From an uncultured Eggerthella sp. (GTDB lineage Bacteria > Actinomycetota > Coriobacteriia > Coriobacteriales > Eggerthellaceae): a stretch of 12,587 nt of DNA. Both the position numbers and the translations under genes were made by a program. The notes beneath the pieces were generated by a model. The model was not told the DNA's origin, ran no database searches, and saw nothing but the letters and a program-made list of their open reading frames with translations. This document shows, one piece after another, positions 6,411 through 12,587 of this stretch; position 1 is the stretch's first letter, and each line of letters begins with the position of its first letter. The stretch covers positions 1-12,587 of the forward strand of contig URJE01000049.1 of assembly GCA_900547965.1 (NCBI GenBank), written 5' to 3'.

Positions 6411-7333
6411 CTAAAGGGGAATCGGTGCGCTTTGCGCCCTTTCCGAGAAAACCGAAATTACACGGCCATCTCCCCCTTGGGGAAGGGCATGAGGCGCGTT
6501 ACGTCCGCCAACAAGGAGAGGCGCTTGCGCACGCCCAGGCATAAGCCACGCGCAAGGAAAAGCTGCAACGCTGCTTGCGCTGCAGTATCTGAATACAGAA
6601 ACGCAGCCTTTTCTTCACACGAAGACAAAGACCGCGCGGGACCAAAAAGAGAGTTATTGCATTGTGCGGTGCGTTTTCGGGTCGAGCAACATCGACCGCC
6701 GCCGTCGGAGTCGTTCACGACAGCTTCATCTCCTATTCTGATGGCCGCCGCCATCGTTGGTCCCACAACCCGTTTTGCGTAAACAGGCACGATATCTTTC
6801 AGAATAGTACCGCGGAACAACGGCAATTCAACGAAACACCATCACAGCGCCATGTTTTCTGCGGCAAACGACACGATCCCGCTGTTTCAGCCTCGTCGCG
6901 GACGCGACGACAGAGATGCGGGTGCCGGCCTCATGCGAAATCCCAACCAAATCAACAACGTGCCCCGCCGCGAAACGGACGCGCAGGGCAAAAGGCACGT
7001 GGACGGCGAGGCAGGACATACCCAGCGACGCGAGGCGAATGCGCTTGCCCCGCGTGGGACGGCGCGGAATGTACGCCACCTCACACGGGGGGGTAACAGG
7101 CACGTCTCACGCGAAGGCGGGCGCGACAACAGGAGCATCCTGCGTGTGAGCGGGGAGCAGCTCGGAGCTGCGTGTGGCGAACCCGCAAAACAGCCGTGCC
7201 ACTCCGCACAAACGGGGACAGTGCGCGAAACACGAGCACCGCCCCATACAAAGCGAGGGCAGGGCGCGAACCGTGAGCACCGCCCCACCCCACCCGAAAA
7301 AGATCAAAACGCTCAAACGGAGCACCTAGGAAT
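6411..7333. other. Long stretch without a recognisable gene; possible gene relics on the minus strand
   Basis: Many short open frames overlap here on both strands, as expected in GC-rich DNA. None matches a family I know. Two minus-strand frames read more like protein than the rest. One at 6828-7103 (GTG start, 91 codons) contains hydrophobic stretches such as LASLGMSCLAVHVPFALRV. The other at 6458-6826 has its TTG start one base past the first one's stop and begins with a plausible stretch (VVGPTMAAAIRIGDEAVVND) before turning Arg/Ser-rich. Neither has a ribosome-binding site I can support. They may be the remains of decayed genes, or chance. The rest holds small hairpins and a tandem duplication at 7208-7287. 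Confidence 0.5.
7208..7287. repeat. Tandem duplication of a ~40-bp unit
   Basis: Two adjacent copies (7208-7247 and 7248-7287) share the order ACAAA, G-rich block, GCGCGAA, GAGCACCGCCCCA. The best-conserved 24 bases (7223-7246 against 7264-7287) differ at three positions, with a 41-base offset. A weaker third copy may lie further left. No gene uses it in an evident way. Confidence 0.75.
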
Positions 7334-7656
7334 GGCAAGATCTGCGCGCCGTGCATGATTCGAGGGGTCCGTGCAGCGAAAGCGGCCCCTTCGTGGCAAG
7401 ATCTTCGCGCGGTGTATTCCCAAACGACTGTTTGCAGGGCTTTTCGGATGCATGGCACGCATATCTTGCCAAAGGGAGCCCGTTTTCGGATACATGGCGC
7501 GCGAATCTTGCCGGGAAGGGGCCGCTTTTCCCGCCCGAGGCCACTTTTGGGATGCATGGAACGCAAAACTTGCCGCGGATTGCCGCCCGGGAATGCACCG
7601 TGGCTACATCTTGCCACGGCAGCCCCTTCAAGAATGCTTCTCGACGGCATCTTGCC
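7334..7656. repeat. Seven-copy array of a degenerate ~26-bp element ending in CTTGCC
   Basis: Copies on the plus strand: 7446-7470, 7488-7512, 7550-7574, 7590-7615 and 7631-7656. Inverted copies: 7334-7361 and 7395-7420. The approximate consensus is GGATGCATGGCGCGC followed by two or three free bases and ATCTTGCC. CTTGCC is present in all seven and ATCTTGCC in six. The DNA between copies is also partly conserved: G/C-rich with a short T-run (for example AAGGGGCCGCTTTTC after 7512, with a near-identical inverted form beside 7395). The inverted pair therefore mirrors the 7488-7574 pair. Start-to-start distances are 61, 51, 42, 62, 40 and 41. No gene is evident across it, and it ends 180 bases before the serine hydrolase gene. 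Its function is unknown; operator array, iteron-like array or decayed mobile repeat are all possible. Confidence 0.8.
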
Positions 7657-7786
7657 GAGAAGGCCCTCGGCTGCCCGGGCTTGCTGCGAAATCGCAGTGG
7701 CGTCAGGGAGTCGGAAGACGTCGCCCGAACAAAGCGTCTGCCAATTCAACAACGCACGCCGACACGTCCAAGAAACCATGAAAATA

Positions 7787-7820
7787 TTTTGGTGCCTTTC
7801 ACCAAGAAACGGCACCAAAA
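7787..7820. promoter_or_regulatory. Inverted repeat just upstream of the serine hydrolase gene
   Basis: TTTTGGTGCC (7787-7796) and GGCACCAAAA (7811-7820) form a perfect 10-bp inverted repeat with a 14-base centre. It lies 15 bases before the ATG at 7836, next to an AT-rich palindrome (AAAATATTTT 7781-7790) that may contain the -10 region. It looks like a repressor or activator site, or a hairpin in the leader that hides the start codon. Confidence 0.6.
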
Positions 7821-7835
7821 ACGTACTCGCGTAGT

Positions 7836-9236
7836 ATGGCGAACATGAGCGGAAAAGATACTTACATCAATAGCACAGACGAGCGCGATAACGGCACCGA
7901 ACCATCCGAATATGGCAGCACGGCATCATCGGAACGCAGCGGCAACGCCTCTCCCGAGCACGACGACACAACCAACAGCCCCAAGCACGCTGCCAGCGCC
8001 GGCGAAGAAGCGGTGGGCCACACTCCCCACGCAGAAGAAGCCTCGTCCGATGGTCGCAGCGCCGCCCACGCGGCAAAGGCGGCATCTGGCGAGGACTTCG
8101 GCCCCCATTCAGCAAAGGCAACATCCGGCGAGGGCCACGCTCCCCACGCAGCAGAGACGGCATCCGCGTACCTCCGAAAAGCCGGAGGCTTCCTCGGCCT
8201 ACACAAAAAGGCTACCGCCATCGCCGCAGCCTTCGCGCTATGCGCCGTGGTGGGCATCGGCGCTGCCGTGGCGTCAAACAACAAACCCGCCCCTAACAGT
8301 GTCCTCCTTAGAAGCGGCTTTGCGAGCTACGCAGCAAACGTCGTCGCAACTACCACGGATGCTGCCGCAGACGAAGCAGCAGCAGGGCTCGTCGCTCAAC
8401 GTCTCACGCCCGATGCGATCAATAGCGTCGATTCCTTCGCCACCGCCCCTGGCACGTTTTCCCTGATAGAAGGCGAAGATGCCACGCCGCTTTCCGAAGA
8501 GCAGCAAGAATCCCTTGTCGCAGCCACCCAAAACATCGAAGGTGGCGGCTACACCGTTGGCTTCTCGCTGATCAACCTGAACACCGGCAAGGGCATCGCC
8601 TACAACCTCGATTCGCGCGTTTACGGCGCAAGCTCGTTCAAGGGTCCCTATGCCGCCTACCTATGCCAGCATCTGGGTGACAACGACATCTCCTACCCAT
8701 CCGACAGCGAAGCAGCAGGATCCGGCGTTTCCTCGGCCATATACTCCCTGATCCAACCCATGATTCTCTATTCGGACAACACCGCCTTCAGCAGTTTGCG
8801 CAACTCCTACGACAGTGCAGGGTTTGCCGAATGGCTCAATTCCTGCGGCGTGGATTCAGAGATCATGCACGACACTCACTTCCCGCGCTACTCCGCGCGC
8901 GAATCCGCCTTGCTGTGGCTGCGCACGTACCAGTACCTCAAAACCAATACGCCCACCGCGCAGAACCTGGCGTCGCTCTACAAGCAGACGAACGTGTCAT
9001 TCATCCGCTCTGGCGTGAGCGACGACGAAGGGGTCGAAGCTGTGCTCAACAAGGCGGGCTGGTGCTCTGGCCGCGAACGCTTCACGGGCCTATGCGATGC
9101 GGGGCTCATCAAGTGCACCGACGGCACCACCTACCTTATGAGCACCATGACCAATTCGCCCGACGGCGGCCTGCACACCGTTCGCTTGGCGAACCTGGCA
9201 TCCACCCTCTTTAAGTGCCGCAACGTGCTGGAATAG
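7836..9236 (+). CDS. Membrane-anchored serine hydrolase, class A beta-lactamase-like domain
   Basis: The 466-residue product has three parts. Residues 1-124 form a low-complexity cytoplasmic region with near-repeats of 13 residues (HAAKAASGEDFGP, HSAKATSGEGHAP, then a partial third copy). Residues about 125-147 are a single membrane helix, so the C-terminal part is outside the cell. Residues about 235-466 resemble the beta-lactamase2 (class A-like) fold: SSFK at 266-269 fits the SxxK nucleophile motif, SDN at 313-315 fits the second motif, and KAG at 406-408 sits where KTG or KSG is expected. The lost Thr/Ser weakens the case for true antibiotic hydrolysis. Such proteins in Gram-positive bacteria usually act in the envelope on peptidoglycan-like or unknown substrates. 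No Shine-Dalgarno site precedes ATG 7836 or the second ATG at 7845, so the start is uncertain. A strong inverted repeat lies immediately upstream. The gene appears to stand alone. Confidence 0.85.
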   Translation: MANMSGKDTYINSTDERDNGTEPSEYGSTASSERSGNASPEHDDTTNSPKHAASAGEEAVGHTPHAEEASSDGRSAAHAAKAASGEDFGPHSAKATSGEGHAPHAAETASAYLRKAGGFLGLHKKATAIAAAFALCAVVGIGAAVASNNKPAPNSVLLRSGFASYAANVVATTTDAAADEAAAGLVAQRLTPDAINSVDSFATAPGTFSLIEGEDATPLSEEQQESLVAATQNIEGGGYTVGFSLINLNTGKGIAYNLDSRVYGASSFKGPYAAYLCQHLGDNDISYPSDSEAAGSGVSSAIYSLIQPMILYSDNTAFSSLRNSYDSAGFAEWLNSCGVDSEIMHDTHFPRYSARESALLWLRTYQYLKTNTPTAQNLASLYKQTNVSFIRSGVSDDEGVEAVLNKAGWCSGRERFTGLCDAGLIKCTDGTTYLMSTMTNSPDGGLHTVRLANLASTLFKCRNVLE

Positions 9237-9617
9237 CACCTAGCGAACAGGTGGACGCAAAGCAGGGAATGTGGGGCAAGGGTCGCGAATCGGTGTAGTT
9301 TTCCTGCCCCTTTCGCCCGCCGTGGGGCGCAAGGACTACAATGAACGGTATTGCGCAAATGCGCGCCGAATGCGCCGGCCTCCGCGGGACGGCGAGCAGC
9401 ACGCGCTGAGCGCATCGCCTCGGAACGGCGACGCAAAAGGTCCTCGGCGCGTCCATGCGGCGGCCAATGCAGGAAATCGCTTTCATACGATCCCCGCACA
9501 ACAGCTGCCCGCCTTTGCACGTGCCGATACCGCACCAGCGCCGAACAACGCAACGCCCTCCCCCTCAAAGGGAGCCGCACTGCCAGCAAATAACAAACCC
9601 CGAACGAAAGGATTGCC
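9237..9617. other. Intergenic region between the serine hydrolase and CmpB-type genes
   Basis: No gene is supported in these 381 bases. The open frames here are Arg-rich or Ala/Pro-rich and overlap real genes in other frames. A weak terminator-like hairpin is present: GGGGCA (9273-9278) pairs with TGCCCC (9305-9310), with two more pairs past a one-base bulge, a long loop, and only TTT after it. A TACAAT hexamer at 9337-9342 could be a -10 box but lacks a clear -35 partner. Confidence 0.5.
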
Positions 9618-10319
9618 GTGGTGGAACTTGCTCGCGAACTTAACCGTCATGCCGCTTCGGCAACCCACGAGCAAACGCATCTTGCCGAACATCCAGGGCA
9701 ACTGGTTTGGATTTTCATGGGCATGTCCGTCGTGGGCCTTGCGGGCGAAACGCTGCAGCACCTGGTGGCGTTCGGCGAATTGGAAAGCCGCGCCGGTTTC
9801 ATTTGGGGTCCGTTTTCGCCCATCTACGGGTTGGCGGCAGTTCTGCTAACCATGCTGCTTGAACCCCTGCAGGACAAAGGCGTTCCGCTGCTTTTGACAG
9901 TAAGCGCCATTGTGGGCGGCAGCCTTGAGTACTTCGCCAGCTGGGCCATGGAAACATTTTGGGGCGTGGTGGCGTGGAGCTACCTGAACATCCCCCTCAA
10001 TTTTGACGGGCGCACTGATGTGTTCCACTGCCTGATCTGGGGCACCATTGGCGTGCTATGGGTAAAGGTCGGCCTACAATTGTGCCAGCGCGTCTTCAAC
10101 CGCGTGAACACCACCGGCGCCCCGTACCGCGTGGCAACGGCAGCGCTTTCCATCTTCATGGCGCTCGACATCGCTATGACCATCATCGTTTTGTTGCGCG
10201 CCGATGCCCGCACCGATGGCATTCCGCCGCAGAATCCCATTGAACAATTCTGCGACACCGCCTACCCCACCGACATGCTGCAGAAGCGTTTCCACAACAT
10301 GGGCGGCCTCGGCATATAG
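9618..10319 (+). CDS. Integral membrane protein of the CmpB-type 'putative ABC transporter permease' family
   Basis: The 233-residue product has about five membrane helices (near 28-46, 61-82, 89-108, 136-156 and 172-194). It carries the two signatures of this family: GFIWGPFSPIYG (60-71; the usual form is GFLxGPFxPIYG) and LEYFASWAMETFWGVVAWSY (103-122), followed by the NFDGR stretch (128-132), where NxxGR is typical. Proteins of this family are annotated as ABC transporter permeases but often, as here, have no ATPase gene beside them, so the transport role is unproven. The start is GTG at 9618, with AAAGGA at 9607-9612. The GTG at 9621 is equally possible from spacing. The gene is convergent with the next one, and a large hairpin lies between them. 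Confidence 0.85.
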   Translation: MVELARELNRHAASATHEQTHLAEHPGQLVWIFMGMSVVGLAGETLQHLVAFGELESRAGFIWGPFSPIYGLAAVLLTMLLEPLQDKGVPLLLTVSAIVGGSLEYFASWAMETFWGVVAWSYLNIPLNFDGRTDVFHCLIWGTIGVLWVKVGLQLCQRVFNRVNTTGAPYRVATAALSIFMALDIAMTIIVLLRADARTDGIPPQNPIEQFCDTAYPTDMLQKRFHNMGGLGI

Positions 10320-10332
10320 GCGGGAAAAGGAC

Positions 10333-10593
10333 AGGTACCAGATTCCCATTTACATGCTTGGGCATTTGCCTACGACAAATGCTAAAGTGCCAAGTGCTCT
10401 ATGCCTTCTGTTTGGCGGGCACCTAGCGCCTACCCCATTTCCCCGTTTTTGCAACAAAGCACAAAAAGCAGGGCCCACCTGCGATAAAGCGAACCGCCTC
10501 CCATTTCTTGCGTCCAAGAAATGGGAGGCGGTTCTAGTTCACGAGCGAGGCCCTGTTTTTGTGCGCCATAGCACAAGTGGAAATCTGGTACCT
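10333..10593. repeat. Outer inverted repeat of a nested palindromic element
   Basis: AGGTACCAGATT (10333-10344) is perfectly complementary to AATCTGGTACCT (10582-10593); beyond one mismatch the pairing continues for three more bases. The two arms enclose two further concentric inverted repeats (10459-10564 and 10491-10534), almost filling the gap between the convergent genes. The left arm also contains a smaller hairpin neighbour (GCATTTG 10362-10368 with CAAATGC 10376-10382). The layout is like a two-ended REP/BIME element or a small non-autonomous mobile element. Confidence 0.7.
10459..10564. terminator. Bidirectional terminator-like nested hairpin
   Basis: The outer arms GCACAAAAAGCAGGGCC (10459-10475) and GGCCCTGTTTTTGTGC (10549-10564) pair with one bulged base. 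A T-run therefore lies at the 3' arm on either strand. Inside sits a perfect 20-bp stem, 10491-10510 with 10515-10534, closed by a four-base loop CGTC. Its position between two converging genes fits a shared terminator for both. Confidence 0.7.
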
Positions 10594-10608
10594 ACCCCTT
10601 CCCCCTTC

Positions 10609-11730
10609 CTACTCGTAGAAATCGGCGGCATCCTCGAGCAGCTCGATGATATTGATGCCTTGCGGGCACATATCCTCGCAGGCACCGCATTGAATACAGG
10701 CGGAAGCGCGACCGTCGCGGGTTTGCCAAGCGTACTGGCTCTTCGCAAATTCGCGATTCTCAGTCATCTTTTCCAAGTTCAGCAAACCCAATGCTTCAGG
10801 AATCTTCACGCCAGCGGGGCAGTCTTTCACGCAATAGCGGCAGTTGGTGCAGGGTATAAGCCCTACGCTCTTCAGCGCGTCAACTGCATCGCCCAGCGCT
10901 TTTTCTTCGGAAGCGTTAAAGGGCTCGTTCGCCTTCCATTCGCGCACGTTTTCCTGAATCTGCTCCAACGTCGACACCCCCGAGAGCACGCTGATAACGT
11001 TGGGCAGGTTGTAGCAGAATCGATAGGCCCACGAAACCACGCTCTTGTCGGGGTTGGCTGCTTTCAGCACGCTTGCGCCGCGTTCCGGCAAGTCCGCCAA
11101 ACGACCGCCGCGAGCGGGTTCCATAATCACCACAGGCACACCGTGTTTTTGCGCAACTTTCATGCATTTGCGCGATTCCACCACGGGATCTTCCCAGTCG
11201 AGGTAATTCACCTGCAGCTGGACAAAATCCATATCAGGATGATCGGTGAGCAACTTATCCAGCGTTTCGGCGTTGTCATGCATCGAGAAGCCCAGGTGCT
11301 TGATAACACCTTCGGCTTTCTTCTGCGCGGCCCATTCCCACATTCCGTACTCATCGAATTTCGCCGTGCGCGCGCCGCCCATGTTATGCAGCAGATAGAA
11401 ATCGATGTAGTCGGTGCCCAGGCGTTTCAACGAAGTGTCCAAACACGCTTTAGCGTCTTCGGCGGTAGGCTGAGCCCAAGCCAAGCACTTGGTGGCAATG
11501 GTAAACGAATCACGCGGATAGCGCTCCACCAGCGCCTTGCGCATGGCAACTTCCGATTCGCCTTCATGGTAGACATAGGCGGTATCAAAATACGTGCCGC
11601 CAGCCTCTATGAACGCGTCGACCATCTCCTTCAAGTGCTCGATGTCGATGCTCTTCTGATCCTTAGGGTCGGTAAGGGGTAAACGCATGCAGCCAAAACC
11701 CAACTTAGGGGTATCCAAAAGATTGCTCAT
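10609..11730 (-). CDS. Aldo/keto reductase with C-terminal two-[4Fe-4S] ferredoxin-like domain
   Basis: The 373-residue product has an N-terminal aldo/keto reductase barrel (about 1-285) with the complete catalytic tetrad Asp49, Tyr54, Lys81 and His115. The tetrad lies in FDTAYVYH, IATKC and YLLHNMGG. The C-terminal domain (about 288-373) has two CxxCxxCxxxCP clusters, Cys294/297/300/304 and Cys345/348/351/355, enough to bind two [4Fe-4S] clusters. This architecture is common in anaerobes, where NAD(P)H-linked carbonyl chemistry may be coupled to ferredoxin-like electron transfer. The substrate is not known. The protein is cytoplasmic, with no signal or membrane segment. AAGGAG lies five bases before the ATG. 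The promoter region contains a palindromic operator, suggesting control by a dedicated regulator. Convergent with the CmpB-type gene; probably a single-gene transcription unit. Confidence 0.93.
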   Translation of the reverse strand: MSNLLDTPKLGFGCMRLPLTDPKDQKSIDIEHLKEMVDAFIEAGGTYFDTAYVYHEGESEVAMRKALVERYPRDSFTIATKCLAWAQPTAEDAKACLDTSLKRLGTDYIDFYLLHNMGGARTAKFDEYGMWEWAAQKKAEGVIKHLGFSMHDNAETLDKLLTDHPDMDFVQLQVNYLDWEDPVVESRKCMKVAQKHGVPVVIMEPARGGRLADLPERGASVLKAANPDKSVVSWAYRFCYNLPNVISVLSGVSTLEQIQENVREWKANEPFNASEEKALGDAVDALKSVGLIPCTNCRYCVKDCPAGVKIPEALGLLNLEKMTENREFAKSQYAWQTRDGRASACIQCGACEDMCPQGINIIELLEDAADFYE

Positions 11731-11770
11731 AGGGGCTCCTTGCCTGATCTTCTACAAATCCTCTGCGCCT

Positions 11771-11809
11771 ATTGTAACGGAAAACCAACTTTAGTAACGT
11801 GGCGTTACT
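11771..11809 (-). promoter_or_regulatory. Promoter region of the aldo/keto reductase gene with palindromic operator
   Basis: AGTAACG (11793-11799), three bases, CGTTACT (11803-11809) is a perfect 7-bp dyad. A third half-site, GTAACG at 11774-11779, overlaps a TACAAT -10 candidate (minus strand 11776-11771). The dyad occupies the place of the -35 box, 17 bases from that hexamer. No TTGACA-like box is present, so the bound protein may be an activator, or a repressor that blocks polymerase. The regulator is not in the window. Confidence 0.6.
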
Positions 11810-12020
11810 TATTTTTGCGGGAAAGCAATAGCGCAGCATAATGCGCGGGTAAACGCCCGAACCCGCAGTGCCTCTCTGCGCCCCGCGGCGCCACCCTGGG
11901 CCTGCACCGGATCCGCAACACCCCCCCCGTACTATCTCGGGACTGCTCCAGGAGCTCGATCGCCGTAACAGGACAAATCCCGCGAAAACGCGCGGAGCAT
12001 CATGACCAGCAACCCAAAAT
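11810..12020. other. Intergenic stretch upstream of the aldo/keto reductase gene
   Basis: No gene is supported here. A short hairpin (CCGCG 11980-11984 with CGCGG 11991-11995) and an eight-base C-run (11921-11928) are visible. Neither has an evident role. Confidence 0.5.
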
Positions 12021-12055
12021 CAGAAACAAGAAAGGCGCCCGCTATGCAGACGCCT
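12021..12055 (-). terminator. Probable terminator of pyrE
   Basis: On the minus strand AGGCGT (12055-12050) pairs with GCGCCT (12038-12033), six pairs with one T-G. An 11-base loop separates the arms and TTCTTGTTTC follows. It lies about 26 bases past the pyrE stop codon. The stem is short, so confidence is moderate. Confidence 0.55.
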
Positions 12056-12080
12056 CCAGAAAAACCAATTTGGCTAGAAT

Positions 12081-12587
12081 CTACGCTTCCTTGGCACCAT
12101 ACTGCTCGTAATAAGCATCGAGCGCAGCCTTCAGCGTATCATCGATCACCACTTCGCCCTGAACTTCGTGGTTGTACAGGAGCTCGGTAACTTCAGCCAT
12201 GCTCACGATGGAAGCGACAGGGAAGCCATACTTTTCCTGGACTTCCTTCTGCGCAGTCTTCACGCCGCCCTTACCAACTTCCATACGGTTCAGGGAAACA
12301 ATCAGACCCTTAACCTCAACATCGGCGGCACCCTTCAAGATTGGGTAGGTCTCATCGATGGACTTGCCCGACGTGGTAACGTCTTCAACCATGATTACAC
12401 GGTCGCCGTCGTGAAGCTCGGCACCCAGCAGGTTGCCGGCATCGGCACCGTGGTCCTTGACTTCCTTGCGGTTGCAGCAGTACTTAACTTCCTTGCCGTA
12501 CAGCTCTTCCAAAGCAATGGCGGTAACAACGGCCAGCGGAATGCCCTTGTAGGCAGGACCGAAAATGGTGTCGATGTCGTTCGGCAG
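12081..12587 (-). CDS. pyrE: Orotate phosphoribosyltransferase, partial (5' end outside window)
   Basis: The frame is open to the right edge, so the visible part is 168 residues including the C-terminus. It contains GPAYKGIPLA near the edge, the LYGKEVKYCCNRKEVKDHG region with the loop that closes over the active site, and the PRPP-binding motif MVEDVTTSGKSIDET (VMVEDVTTSGxS in the family). The enzyme joins orotate to PRPP to make orotidine 5'-phosphate in pyrimidine synthesis and works as a dimer in the cytoplasm. The C-terminal VASIVSMAEV and DDTLKAALDAYYEQYG are typical of the form in which a separate helix follows the barrel. The start and upstream partners are not visible. A short hairpin with a T-rich tail follows. 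Confidence 0.93.
   Translation of the reverse strand: MPNDIDTIFGPAYKGIPLAVVTAIALEELYGKEVKYCCNRKEVKDHGADAGNLLGAELHDGDRVIMVEDVTTSGKSIDETYPILKGAADVEVKGLIVSLNRMEVGKGGVKTAQKEVQEKYGFPVASIVSMAEVTELLYNHEVQGEVVIDDTLKAALDAYYEQYGAKEA

Noticed and set aside
7334..7656. CRISPR array
   Set aside because: The copies are degenerate and occur in both orientations, the linkers are 15-37 bases and similar to each other, and no cas gene is near.
7081..7818. 245-codon minus-strand frame across the repeat array
   Set aside because: The apparent peptide repeats (GKIRAPCIRK-like) arise because some repeat distances are multiples of three. The frame does not keep register through all copies and has no ribosome-binding site.
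9131..9589. 152-codon minus-strand frame overlapping the end of the serine hydrolase gene
   Set aside because: It is Arg/Ala-rich without recognisable motifs, overlaps a real gene and has no supported start.
10204..11682. 492-codon open frame on the plus strand across the convergent gap and the aldo/keto reductase gene
   Set aside because: It crosses the nested palindromes and runs antisense to a reductase with all catalytic and cluster residues, so it is not a gene.
11921..11928. Run of eight C as a possible phase-variation switch
   Set aside because: It is more than 190 bases upstream of the aldo/keto reductase start, outside the likely promoter and outside any coding frame, so a switching role is not supported.

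Overview
The window is a GC-rich chromosomal segment that most resembles an anaerobic, host-associated actinobacterium of the class Coriobacteriia (Eggerthellaceae-like). This is inferred from a wall-anchored adhesin with a Listeria-Bacteroides (InlB B-type) repeat and a KTGD-type C-terminus, a CIRCE/HrcA heat-shock operator, an aldo/keto reductase fused to a two-cluster ferredoxin tail, and a short CmpB-type membrane protein. The genus cannot be fixed from the sequence alone.

Layout, left to right. The 3' end of proC (1-255, +) is followed by a 373-base gap. Next comes a secreted surface protein (629-2509, +). It faces htpG (2849-4774, -) across a 340-base gap packed with at least three plus-strand hairpins and one minus-strand terminator. 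htpG has a clear promoter (TTGACA, 16-base spacer, TAGAAT) with a perfect CIRCE operator at its expected transcription start. Behind it on the same strand is a CNNM/CorC-type membrane protein (4982-6313, -).

From about 6314 to 7835 no gene can be named. This 1.5-kb stretch holds leader hairpins, two weak ORFs that may be gene relics, a ~40-bp tandem duplication (7208-7287) and a seven-copy array of a degenerate ~26-bp element (7334-7656). The array copies share the end CTTGCC; two are inverted, and their spacing is close to whole DNA turns.

The right half has a membrane-anchored serine hydrolase related to class A beta-lactamases (7836-9236, +) and a CmpB-type membrane protein (9618-10319, +). 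The latter is convergent with the ferredoxin-tailed aldo/keto reductase (10609-11730, -). Between those two lies a structure of three concentric inverted repeats that also looks like a bidirectional terminator. The reductase has a palindromic operator at its promoter. pyrE (12081 to the window end, -) is cut by the edge.

The genes do not form one pathway. They are mostly single-gene transcription units: proline and pyrimidine synthesis, protein folding under heat stress, cell-surface and envelope functions, and redox metabolism. The most interesting material is non-coding: the 7334-7656 array, the nested palindromes at 10333-10593, and the direct HrcA-type control of htpG. I found no phage, insertion sequence, tRNA, rRNA or CRISPR array.
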